From the NCBI GenBank assembly GCA_013815505.1, contig JACDGA010000022.1, positions 1 through 12,963 on the forward strand: DNA of 12,963 nucleotides, given 5' to 3'. Numbering within the stretch: position 1 is the first letter of the stretch; every line of letters begins with the position of its first letter. The notes beneath the pieces are model-generated. The model had not been told where the DNA came from, did no database searches, and saw only the letters and a program-made list of their open reading frames with translations. The position numbers and the translations under genes are program-made. Of the stretch, positions 1 through 5,555 are shown piece after piece. This stretch comes from Acidimicrobiia bacterium. GTDB lineage: Bacteria; Actinomycetota; Acidimicrobiia; Acidimicrobiales; Ilumatobacteraceae.

Positions 1-1099
1 TGTTGGTGGCGGGACCGTCGAGCTCGAGGCCGAGCTCGTCCGCCTTCATTGCGATCGTGGCCCTCCCGGCCATCTCGCTGACGACGAAGTGCGTGCTGTT
101 GCCGACGAGCGCCGGGTCGACGTGCTCATAGGCGTCCTTCGCCCGTGCGATGGCGCTGACGTGGAGTCCCGCCTTGTGGGCGAACGCCGACGAGCCGACG
201 TACGGGGCCTGCGGGTTCACTGCCCGGTTGAGCAGCTCGGCGACATGATGACTGACGACGGTGAGGCGCTCGATGCGGCCGGGCGGGATGCACTCGTGGC
301 CGAGCTTCAGCTGCAGGTTGCCGATGATGGTCGTGAGGTTGGCGTTGCCGGTTCGCTCGCCGAGCCCGTTGAGCGTGCCCTGCACGTGTCCGGCGCCGGC
401 GCGCACGGCCGCGAGCGAGTTGGCGACGGCGCAGCCGGTGTCGTCGTGGCAGTGGATCCCGACCGTGACGTCGCTGCCGACGTGGGCGACCACGGCGGAC
501 GTGATCTCGCCGACGCGGTCGGGCAGCGTGCCGCCGTTGGTGTCGCACAGCACGACGTGGGAGGCGCCGCGCACGACGGCTGCCTCGATCGCCCGCATCG
601 AGAACTCGGGGTTCTCGGCGAACCCGTCGAAGAAGTGCTCCATGTCGACGAGCACCTGGCGGCCCTCGCCGGTCAGGAACTGGACCGAGTCGGCGATCAT
701 CGCCTCGCCCTCGTCGAGCGTCGACTGCAGCGCCTGGGTCACCTGGTACGCCGAGCTCTTCGCCACGATGCACACGGACGGCGTGTTCGCCTCGACGAGG
801 TTGCGCAGCGTGGCGTCGTCGTCGACCTTGCCGCGTGGCCGCCGCGTCGAACCGAACGCCACGAGCGTGGCGTCGGCGAGGTGCAGCTCGTGTTGTGCAC
901 GGGCGAAGAACTCGATGTCCTTGGGGTTGGCACCGGGCCAGCCGCCCTCGATGAACGTCACGCCAAGGAGGTCGAGCTGCTCGGCGATCCGCAGCTTGTC
1001 CTCCACGGTGGCCGAGACGCCCTCGACCTGCAGGCCGTCGCGCAGCGTCGTGTCGAAGACCTCGATCGTCGAGCGACCGCTGGTGTTGTCGGTGGTCAT
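1..1099 (-). CDS. cimA: Citramalate synthase, C-terminus cut by window edge
   Basis: Condenses pyruvate with acetyl-CoA to (R)-citramalate, the entry to the threonine-independent isoleucine route; cytoplasmic. The visible 366 residues contain the DTTLRDG motif of the DRE-TIM metallolyase family at 16-22, the EGGWPG segment near 51-56 typical of the CimA subgroup, the metal-binding HCHDD at 216-220 and NGLGERTGN at 244-252. A conserved second half begins near residue 300 (SSAFAHKAGLHVSA). Family members are usually about 520-540 residues, so roughly the regulatory third lies outside the window. The ATG at 1099 is supported by a GGGAG Shine-Dalgarno 7 bases upstream (1107-1111). An attenuator-like leader lies just upstream, and leuB-ilvE lie further upstream on the same strand. 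Homocitrate or isopropylmalate synthase is the alternative, but the EGGWPG and KDIEFF segments favour citramalate synthase. Confidence 0.92.
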   Translation of the reverse strand, partial: MTTDNTSGRSTIEVFDTTLRDGLQVEGVSATVEDKLRIAEQLDLLGVTFIEGGWPGANPKDIEFFARAQHELHLADATLVAFGSTRRPRGKVDDDATLRNLVEANTPSVCIVAKSSAYQVTQALQSTLDEGEAMIADSVQFLTGEGRQVLVDMEHFFDGFAENPEFSMRAIEAAVVRGASHVVLCDTNGGTLPDRVGEITSAVVAHVGSDVTVGIHCHDDTGCAVANSLAAVRAGAGHVQGTLNGLGERTGNANLTTIIGNLQLKLGHECIPPGRIERLTVVSHHVAELLNRAVNPQAPYVGSSAFAHKAGLHVSAIARAKDAYEHVDPALVGNSTHFVVSEMAGRATIAMKADELGLELDGPATN

Positions 1100-1121
1100 G
1101 GATCCACTCCCGGAAATGACG

Positions 1122-1175
1122 AGAGCCGCCCGGCTGGGCGGCTCTGAACGTGCACTCGGCGTCGGGCCGAGTGCA
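1122..1175 (-). promoter_or_regulatory. Two tandem hairpins between leader peptide and cimA (probable attenuator)
   Basis: Read on the minus strand, the leader stop codon is followed at once by a perfect 10-bp stem with a 5-nt loop (1166-1175 with 1151-1160). Five bases later comes a second perfect 10-bp stem with a 4-nt loop (1136-1145 with 1122-1131). The cimA ribosome binding site starts 10 bases after the second stem. The second hairpin is in the position of an attenuator terminator, but it is followed by CGTCATTTCC rather than a U-run, as is common in high-GC actinobacteria. A ribosome stalled on the Ile codons would cover the 5' arm of the first hairpin. I could not find a convincing antiterminator pairing by eye, so the exact switch is inferred. 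Confidence 0.7.
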
Positions 1176-1223
1176 CTACACGATGATGATGATGCTGGTC
1201 AGCGAGATCCTGTTCGGCGACAT
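1176..1223 (-). CDS. Isoleucine-rich leader peptide of cimA (15 aa)
   Basis: The reading frame encodes MSPNRISLTSIIIIV and stops with TAG. Five of 15 residues are isoleucine, four of them consecutive ATC codons immediately before a valine codon and the stop. A GGAG lies 4 bases upstream of the ATG (1228-1231), a short but usable spacing. Such peptides act as ribosome stalling sensors: when charged tRNA-Ile is scarce the ribosome halts and changes folding of the downstream RNA. The two strong hairpins that follow, and the citramalate synthase gene of the isoleucine route behind them, fit this role. Function is inferred from composition and position. It is too short to recognise by homology. 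Confidence 0.75.
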   Translation of the reverse strand: MSPNRISLTSIIIIV

Positions 1224-1285
1224 CAGACTCCATTCAATCGGGTTTCACCGTCCTCGACGCAATTCAGCGAAGCGGGCGCGTGTCC

Positions 1286-1357
1286 TGTGGACAACGGCTG
1301 GCTCAACGGTGGATGAACGCAACGTTTCTGGGGACATCGAAAAAAGGTCGGGGATAA
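1286..1357 (-). promoter_or_regulatory. Row of four DnaA-box-like sites upstream of the cimA leader
   Basis: On the minus strand 1294-1286 reads TTGTCCACA, identical to the high-GC actinobacterial DnaA box. Three further 9-mers with the same orientation each match a TTRTCCACA box at 7 of 9 positions: 1316-1308 (TCATCCACC), 1337-1329 (ATGTCCCCA) and 1357-1349 (TTATCCCCG). Their starts are 22, 21 and 20 bases apart, about two helical turns. They lie in the probable promoter region of the leader-cimA unit. No dnaA, dnaN or other origin gene is visible, so a regulatory site is more likely than an origin. The degenerate sites could be chance. Confidence 0.35.
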
Positions 1358-1380
1358 GCCTGTGACTTGTGAGAATTCCC

Positions 1381-1409
1381 TTGACGTTTCGTGAAGCAGT
1401 CGCCAGAGT
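1381..1409 (+). promoter_or_regulatory. Possible plus-strand promoter before the hairpin array
   Basis: TTGACG at 1381-1386 matches the vegetative -35 box at five of six positions. Seventeen bases later lies CAGAGT (1404-1409), which keeps the -10 positions that matter most (second A and final T) but is otherwise weak. Transcription would start near 1416 and run into the hairpin array. The -35 is good, the -10 poor. Confidence 0.35.
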
Positions 1410-1492
1410 GTGCGCCGTACCGGAGAACGCAAACACGGTCTTGCTCACCCCAAGAGCGTGGATGCGGCCCCGGTGCAGAACGAACCACTCAT

Positions 1493-1829
1493 TGGTCCTT
1501 CGGGACCACGTTGGAGGGGATCCGGAGTCCTTCGGGACGTCGGGTCGAATCCGACACTTGGTTCCGCTTCGAGGGTGACCTTCGGGTTGCCGTCGGCGCC
1601 GAGACCCTTCGGGGTTGCGGTCCTTCGGGACCACGGCAGGGCGGAATCGCCTGGCATTGTGGCTCGGCACCCTTCGGGGTGGCGAGTGACTCGGATCGGG
1701 GTCCTCCGGGACACCGAATCGGCCGGTCAGGGTCCTCCGGGACCGTGATCGGGGCTGCGAGTCCCTTCGGGGAGTCGGAGTTGTCGCCACCGGCCTTCGG
1801 GTCGGCGGCACGCCGGAGCCCTTCGGGGC
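1493..1829 (+). repeat. Array of about 11 small hairpins with UUCG/UCCG loops
   Basis: Loops start at 1499, 1531, 1581, 1608, 1624, 1673, 1705, 1736, 1766, 1796 and 1822, mostly 26-32 bases apart. Inner stems include TGGTCC/GGACCA, GTCC/GGAC, ACCC/GGGT, GGTCC/GGACC, CACCC/GGGTG, TCCC/GGGA, CCGGCC/GGTCGG and GCCC/GGGC. Most units continue past a single mismatch into an outer stem: for example CTCG/CGAG at 1663-1666 with 1683-1686 around G1667-G1682, CCGG/CCGG at 1813-1816 with 1831-1834 around A1817-G1830, and TCGG/CCGA at 1696-1699 with 1714-1717 around G1700-A1713. Stem bases vary between units while pairing is kept, so structure rather than sequence appears conserved. Confidence 0.85.
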
Positions 1830-1903
1830 GCCGGAGTTCACACAGCGCCGGAACCGGGGAGTTCGAACGGGAGCCGTCCCAACCGGCGCCCGGGAGATCG
1901 CCC

Positions 1904-1968
1904 CACAAATGCGGCATCGCCCGCCGAACTGTCACTTCGGTGACGTGTCCGACGGGCGATGTTTTGTG
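1904..1968 (+). terminator. Nested stem-loop followed by a T-run (probable intrinsic terminator)
   Basis: A perfect 9-bp stem pairs 1915-1923 with 1953-1961 and encloses a 5-bp GTCAC-TTCG-GTGAC hairpin (1931-1944). The outer stem is followed directly by TTTTGTG (1962-1968), a U-run typical of an intrinsic terminator for plus-strand transcription. CACAAA at 1904-1909 can also pair with TTTGTG at 1963-1968, so a longer structure is possible. It closes the hairpin array. Confidence 0.55.
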
Positions 1969-2077
1969 ATCGAGCGTCACGCTAACGCGTGAAGGTCGAT
2001 CGCTGGTGGATCGTTCGAACCACCGCCCCGGTGGCGAATCGGCTTCGGCCGGAGCGCCCCGGGGCGGTACTTGTTTT
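1968..2077 (+). other. Further stem-loops, partly mutually exclusive, ending in TTGTTTT
   Basis: A two-part hairpin pairs 1968-1973 with 1996-2001 and TCACGC with GCGTGA (1977-1992). CCACC at 2020-2024 can pair either back with GGTGG at 2005-2009 or forward with GGTGG at 2030-2034. A CGGC-TTCG-GCCG hairpin follows at 2040-2051. ACCGCCCC at 2022-2029 can close over it onto GGGGCGGT at 2061-2068, which is followed by a second T-rich stretch (2071-2077). No protein gene is seen. This may be a second terminator or a switchable fold. Pairings are seen by eye only. Confidence 0.45.
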
Positions 2078-2091
2078 CGGCTCGTCCCCGA

Positions 2092-2201
2092 ATCTGAGTC
2101 ACGAACAACGCCGAGTCCCGGTGTTTGTGGTGACACAGACCTTGTCCTCCGGATCTGAGTCACGAACAACGACGAGTCCCGACGTTGTTCGTGACACAGA
2201 C
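2092..2201. repeat. Two tandem 49-bp palindromic repeats downstream of ilvE
   Basis: Copies at 2092-2140 and 2153-2201 share their outer ends (ATCTGAGTCACGAACAACG on the left and GTGACACAGAC on the right) and the central CGAGTCCCG. Copy 2 forms a perfect 13-bp stem (2159-2171 with 2183-2195), lengthened by TCTG/CAGA beyond one A-A mismatch. In copy 1 the inner right arm has diverged, so only the outer pairs remain. They lie between the hairpin array and the ilvE stop. Confidence 0.8.
2159..2195 (-). terminator. Strong hairpin 32 bases after the ilvE stop
   Basis: The perfect 13-bp stem with an 11-nt loop of the second palindromic repeat begins 32 bases past the ilvE stop codon in the minus direction. 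It could end the leuB-ilvE transcript. There is no U-run (the 3' side reads TCAGATCC), so an I-shaped terminator or a 3'-end stabiliser is equally possible. Confidence 0.4.
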
Positions 2202-2227
2202 GCCGACGGGGGGTTCGCGCCGCCTCC

Positions 2228-3145
2228 CTACTCGGCGAGCTCGCACCACTCTTTGTAGCGGGGCTCCTCGCCGCGCACCGCACGGGCGTACGTCTCGGCG
2301 ATCGCCTTGGTCTTCGGGCCGGGGCACGGGATCGCCCGGTCGTCGACCGAGTTCACCGACGACACCTCCGCTGCCGTGCCGCAGACGAACATCTCCTCTG
2401 CGATGTAGAGGTCGCTGCGGGCGATGTTGTCGACGACGCAGGCGATGTCGAGATCGCGTGCGATCGTCATCACCGAGCTCTGTGTGATGCCCTCCAGCGC
2501 GCCCGCCGACAGCGGCGGCGTGATCATCGTGTCGTTGCGGACGACGAAGATGTTCTCGCCCGTGCACTCGGCGACGAGCCCGTTGGGCGCCAGCATCACC
2601 GCCTCGTCGTAGCCGGCGTTGAGCGCCTCCACCTTGGCGAGCGACGAGTTGACGTAGTTCCCGGTCGTCTTCGACGCCGGCGGCATCGTGTTGTGGTCGT
2701 GACGCGTCCACGACGAGATCTTCATCCGCACGCCCTTCTCCACGGCGTCGTCGCCGAGGTAGGCCCCCCACGGCCAGCAGGCGATAGCGACGTCGACCGA
2801 GCAGGGCAGTGTGTTGAGCCCCATCTCGCCGTACCCGTAATAGGCGATCGGTCGCACGTAGCACGACGGCAGGCCGGTCGAGGCGACGGTCGCCTTCGTC
2901 GCCGCGACCAGCTCGTCGACCGAGTACGGGATCGTCATGCCGATGATCTTCGCCGAGTTGTGCATCCGCACGATGTGCTCGGTCAGCCGGAACACGGCGG
3001 GGCCCTCCGACGTCTCGTAGGCGCGGATGCCCTCGAACACGCCAGAGCCGTAGTGCAGTGTGTGCGTCAGTACGTGGACCTGTGCCTGCTCCCAGTCGAC
3101 GAGCTCTCCGTTCATCCAGATCTTGGACGTCGATGTGATGGGCAT
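2228..3145 (-). CDS. ilvE: Branched-chain amino acid aminotransferase
   Basis: PLP enzyme that transfers the amino group between glutamate and the 2-oxo acids of Leu, Ile and Val; cytoplasmic; fold-type IV. The 305 residues match the family length of about 300-310. Visible landmarks are the HYGSGVFEGIRAY start near 31-43, the phosphate-binding Arg60 in RLTEHIVR, the catalytic lysine Lys159 in ASKTTGNYVNS, Glu193 in AECTGENIF (contacts the PLP ring nitrogen) and GTAAEV at 256-261 (phosphate loop). The ATG lies 7 bases after the leuB stop with no clear Shine-Dalgarno, so translation is probably coupled to leuB in one operon. A D-amino acid aminotransferase is the only real alternative, and the neighbouring leuB and cimA argue against it. 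Confidence 0.95.
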   Translation of the reverse strand: MPITSTSKIWMNGELVDWEQAQVHVLTHTLHYGSGVFEGIRAYETSEGPAVFRLTEHIVRMHNSAKIIGMTIPYSVDELVAATKATVASTGLPSCYVRPIAYYGYGEMGLNTLPCSVDVAIACWPWGAYLGDDAVEKGVRMKISSWTRHDHNTMPPASKTTGNYVNSSLAKVEALNAGYDEAVMLAPNGLVAECTGENIFVVRNDTMITPPLSAGALEGITQSSVMTIARDLDIACVVDNIARSDLYIAEEMFVCGTAAEVSSVNSVDDRAIPCPGPKTKAIAETYARAVRGEEPRYKEWCELAE

Positions 3146-3152
3146 AGGGACG

Positions 3153-4127
3153 TCAGTCTGTCACTCGCGCGGCGATCTCGTCACCCACGAACGCAGTCGT
3201 GCCCTCAGGTGGCGCCTGGCATGCGGTGCGGATGTGCTCGGCGGCGTCCGGCTCGCCGAGGAAGTCGAGCATCATCGCCGCTGACAGGATCGCTGCCGTG
3301 GGGTTGGCGCTGCCCGTGCCGGCGATGTCGGGGGCCGAGCCGTGCACGGGCTCGAACATGCTCGGACCCGTGCGAGCCGGGTTGAGGTTGGCGGAGCTGG
3401 CGAACCCGATGCCGCCCGACACGGCACCGCCGAGATCGGTGAGGATGTCGCCGAACAGGTTGTCGGTGACGATCACGTCGTAGCGGCCCGGATCCTGCAC
3501 GAAGTAGATCGACGCCGCGTCAACGTGATGGTACGCCGTGCTCACGTCGGGGTGCTCTGCGGCGACGTCGTCGAACGCCCGTTGCCACAGGTCACCAGCA
3601 AACGTCAGCACGTTCGTCTTGTGCACGAGCGTGACGTGGCGGCGCGGCCGCGTCGACGCCGTCTCGAAGGCGTAGCGGATGCAGCGCTCGACGCCCCTGC
3701 GGGTGTTGACGCTGCCCTGCGTCGCCACCTCGTGCGGCGTGCCTCTGCGCAGCACGCCGCCCTCGCCGACGTACGGGCCCTCGGTGTTCTCACGGATCAC
3801 CACGAAGTCGTGGCTGTCCGCCACGAACGGGCGGACGTTCACGTAGAGGTCGAGCTCGCAGCGCATCTTCAGCAGCAGCCCACGCTCGATCACACCGGGG
3901 GGCACGTCGGGCGTCCCGACCGCTCCGAGAAGGATGGCGTCATGACCTCGCAGCTCGTCGAGTGTCTCGTCGGACAGGATCTCGCCGTCACGCAGGTAAC
4001 GGGCGCCACCGAGATCGAAGTCGGTCGTCTCGAGGGCGACGCCGGCCGCCGCGACCACCTTCAACGCCTCCGCGATCACCTCCGGTCCGATCCCGTCCCC
4101 TCCGACCACGGCAACTCGATGCGACAT
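3153..4127 (-). CDS. leuB: 3-isopropylmalate dehydrogenase
   Basis: Oxidatively decarboxylates 3-isopropylmalate to 2-oxoisocaproate with NAD+ in leucine synthesis. The same enzyme handles beta-methylmalate in the citramalate route, which fits the nearby cimA. Of 324 residues, GGDGIGPEV at 9-17 begins the fold, ENTEGPYVG follows near 113-121, a catalytic-region VHKTNVL lies in the middle, TDNLFGDILTDLGG carries the Mg-binding aspartates, and EPVHGSAPDIAG is the NAD-binding loop, whose acidic Asp-Ile pair fits NAD over NADP. It is slightly short compared with the usual 340-360 residues but looks complete. It is first in the leuB-ilvE operon and divergent from greA with only 44 bases between them. 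No Shine-Dalgarno is visible. Confidence 0.94.
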   Translation of the reverse strand: MSHRVAVVGGDGIGPEVIAEALKVVAAAGVALETTDFDLGGARYLRDGEILSDETLDELRGHDAILLGAVGTPDVPPGVIERGLLLKMRCELDLYVNVRPFVADSHDFVVIRENTEGPYVGEGGVLRRGTPHEVATQGSVNTRRGVERCIRYAFETASTRPRRHVTLVHKTNVLTFAGDLWQRAFDDVAAEHPDVSTAYHHVDAASIYFVQDPGRYDVIVTDNLFGDILTDLGGAVSGGIGFASSANLNPARTGPSMFEPVHGSAPDIAGTGSANPTAAILSAAMMLDFLGEPDAAEHIRTACQAPPEGTTAFVGDEIAARVTD

Positions 4128-4136
4128 ACCCCGAGA

Positions 4137-4142
4137 AATCTA
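4137..4142 (-). promoter_or_regulatory. Candidate -10 element of leuB (TAGATT)
   Basis: On the minus strand TAGATT (TANNNT consensus) ends 9 bases before the leuB ATG. Transcription would start 2-3 bases before the start codon, giving an essentially leaderless mRNA, consistent with the missing ribosome binding site. No clear -35 is visible. Confidence 0.45.
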
Positions 4143-4158
4143 TGTCGGGGCTCGGCGG

Positions 4159-4164
4159 TACCCT
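4159..4164 (+). promoter_or_regulatory. Candidate -10 element of greA (TACCCT), leaderless start
   Basis: TACCCT lies 7 bases before the greA ATG, the normal distance from a -10 box to a transcription start. No Shine-Dalgarno exists between them, so the mRNA probably begins at the A of the ATG. The same spacing recurs at three other genes in this window. Confidence 0.55.
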
Positions 4165-4171
4165 TCCACCC

Positions 4172-4645
4172 ATGTCTGAGACTCACCCGCTGACCCCGGC
4201 TGCCCACACGAGGCTGACCGCCGAGTTCGAGGATCTGACGAGCCGCGGCCGCATCCAGATCGCCGAGAAGATCGAACGCGCCCGCGAGCTGGGCGACCTG
4301 TCCGAGAACGGCGACTACCACGCCGCGAAGGAGGAGCAGGGCCACATGGAGGGACGCATCCGCCAGCTCGAGTCGATCCTCGAACACTGCGAGATCGTCG
4401 ACGCCGTCGACGACGGCACCGTGCAGGCGGGCAGCATCGTCACGTTGCGCTACGAGGGCGACGGCGAGGTGCAGCGCTACTTCGTCGGGTCGATCGAGGA
4501 GCAGCGCGAGGGGCTCGAGGTGCTCAGCCCGGCGTCGCCGCTCGGCCAGACGCTCGTCGGCGCGAAGGCCGGTCAGAAGGTCAGCTACGAGGCGCCCACC
4601 GGCGCCGAGCTGTCCGTCGAAGTCGTCGAGGTGGACACCCCCTGA
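4172..4645 (+). CDS. greA: Transcription elongation factor GreA
   Basis: Binds the secondary channel of RNA polymerase and stimulates cleavage of backtracked RNA, rescuing arrested complexes. The 157 residues equal the family length. The N-terminal antiparallel coiled coil covers roughly 7-76, with the tip GDLSEN at 41-46 presenting the acidic pair Asp42 and Glu45 that hold the catalytic Mg2+. The C-terminal FKBP-like domain, about 84-157, includes SPLGQTLVGAKAGQKV near 122-137. The frame stays open upstream, but the ATG at 4172 gives the family N-terminus and sits 7 bases after a -10 hexamer, so a leaderless start is chosen. Divergent from leuB; the next gene begins 32 bases downstream. Confidence 0.96.
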   Translation: MSETHPLTPAAHTRLTAEFEDLTSRGRIQIAEKIERARELGDLSENGDYHAAKEEQGHMEGRIRQLESILEHCEIVDAVDDGTVQAGSIVTLRYEGDGEVQRYFVGSIEEQREGLEVLSPASPLGQTLVGAKAGQKVSYEAPTGAELSVEVVEVDTP

Positions 4646-4677
4646 GCGCGGCCTCTGCGTCCTCGTCCGGCGGCCCG

Positions 4678-5541
4678 GTGCGCACTCCCGCGCTCCCGCC
4701 GGGCCGTGAGGTCGTCGTGCCACGACGCGGCACGTTCTACGTCCGCGAGCTGGCCGGTCCGCCGGGCGCGCCCACCGTCATGCTGCTGCACGGCTGGACG
4801 GCGACCGCAGATCTCAACTACTTCACCTGCTACCACGAGCTCGCCAAGCACTTCCGTGTCATCGCCTTCGACCTTCGCGGTCACGGACGCGGGTTGCGGA
4901 CACGACTGCCGTTCCGTCTCAGCGACTGCGCCGACGACACCGCGGCGCTCGCCACCGAGCTCGGTGTCGACCGGTTCATCCCTGTCGGGTACTCGATGGG
5001 CGGTCCTGTCGCGCAGCTCGTGTGGCGCCGTCACCCCGAGCGCGTGCAGGGCCTCGTGCTGTGTGCCACGGCGGCGTACTTCGCCGGCCGGCGCAACGAG
5101 CGGGTGTCGTTTCTCGGCCTCACCGGGCTCGCCGGTCTCGCCAGGCTGACGCCGCCGCAGGCGAAGTCATGGCTGACTCAGCAGCTCTACCTGCAGCGCA
5201 GGACCGACCAGTGGGAGCCGTGGGCGAGCGAGGAGCTGGCACGCCACGACTGGCGGATGGTGCTCGAAGCCGGCGGTTCGCTCGGACGCTTCTCGTCGAG
5301 CGGATGGATCGGCGAGATCGACGTGCCGACGGCCGTCGTCGTCACGACCGCCGATCGGGTCGTGCCACCGCGCCGCCAGCTGCGCCTCGCCGAGGGCATC
5401 CCTGGTGCCCGCATCGTGCGTGTCAACGCCGACCACACCGCCGTCGTGTCGGAGCCACGCAAGTTTGTGCCGGCGCTGATGGCGGCGTGCCTCCAGGTCG
5501 CCACCCGCTCGTCCAACATCACGCGACGTCGCGCCGGCTGA
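4678..5541 (+). CDS. Alpha/beta fold hydrolase
   Basis: A serine hydrolase of the alpha/beta family with unknown substrate. In 287 residues, the oxyanion HGW is at 38-40, DLRGHG at 65-70, and the nucleophile elbow GYSMGG puts Ser106 in place. Asp226 in TTADRVVP and His253 in NADHTAV complete a canonical triad, so it should be active. A variable cap lies between about 135 and 210. No signal peptide or membrane segment is evident. The GTG at 4678 is the most likely start: no ATG exists between the greA stop and the conserved region, although no Shine-Dalgarno is seen either. It is followed closely by a small ORF and an ABC1-family gene, suggesting one transcript. Esterase, lactonase or haloperoxidase-like roles cannot be separated from sequence alone. 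Confidence 0.85.
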   Translation: MRTPALPPGREVVVPRRGTFYVRELAGPPGAPTVMLLHGWTATADLNYFTCYHELAKHFRVIAFDLRGHGRGLRTRLPFRLSDCADDTAALATELGVDRFIPVGYSMGGPVAQLVWRRHPERVQGLVLCATAAYFAGRRNERVSFLGLTGLAGLARLTPPQAKSWLTQQLYLQRRTDQWEPWASEELARHDWRMVLEAGGSLGRFSSSGWIGEIDVPTAVVVTTADRVVPPRRQLRLAEGIPGARIVRVNADHTAVVSEPRKFVPALMAACLQVATRSSNITRRRAG

Positions 5542-5555
5542 CCGTCTCGCCGTCG

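Larger units (their letters stand above)
1416..1968 (+). ncRNA. Candidate structured RNA made of UNCG-tetraloop hairpins
   Basis: This stretch has no convincing protein gene: several frames are open on both strands, as expected at this GC content, and their translations are low-complexity (repeated Pro-Glu-Gly or Pro-Ser-Gly). It is instead filled with short hairpins closed by C(UUCG)G or C(UCCG)G. The UNCG rule holds only when read on the plus strand; on the minus strand the loops would be CGAA or CGGA, which are not known stable tetraloops. A promoter-like TTGACG lies upstream and a stem followed by TTTTGTG ends the region. I therefore infer a plus-strand RNA of about 550 nt, opposite to leuB-ilvE-cimA. 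The start is an estimate from the promoter. The alternative is an untranscribed array of mobile or palindromic repeats of the kind often mis-annotated as PEG-rich proteins. Confidence 0.4.

Noticed and set aside
1096..1233. A 45-codon frame starting 10 bases before the leader peptide, containing four His codons and ending in an ATGA overlap with the cimA start
   Set aside because: The His run is simply the ATC repeat read in another frame, no Shine-Dalgarno precedes it, and a His sensor makes no sense before citramalate synthase. The Ile frame has a GGAG and ends just before the hairpins. Kept as a minor doubt because of the ATGA overlap.
1286..1357. Chromosomal replication origin
   Set aside because: Only one perfect DnaA box, no AT-rich unwinding region of useful length, and no dnaA, dnaN, recF or gyrB in the window.
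1539..1555. tRNA T-arm-like hairpin (GTCGG, seven-base loop GTCGAAT, CCGAC)
   Set aside because: No matching acceptor, D-arm or anticodon arm is found around it; the upstream hairpin has a four-base loop, so no tRNA cloverleaf can form.
2011..2020. GTTCGAAC as a possible LexA/SOS box
   Set aside because: The actinobacterial SOS box needs GAAC and GTTC half sites about four bases apart in the other order. This is a short adjacent palindrome within a hairpin loop region.
1493..2201. CRISPR array
   Set aside because: The repeated units are 20-30 base hairpins with variable stems and no constant repeat separated by equal unique spacers; no cas gene is nearby.
1391..2283. Long open frames on both strands through the hairpin region (for example 1391-1969 plus, 1489-2283 minus)
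   Set aside because: Several frames are open at once because of high GC. The translations are repeats of Pro-Glu-Gly or Pro-Ser-Gly with many Arg, produced by the hairpin array itself, and the minus frame runs into the real end of ilvE.
3962..4171. Upstream in-frame extension of greA (70 more residues)
   Set aside because: The extension is Arg/Pro-rich, overlaps leuB on the other strand, and the conserved GreA N-terminus and the -10 hexamer both fit the ATG at 4172.
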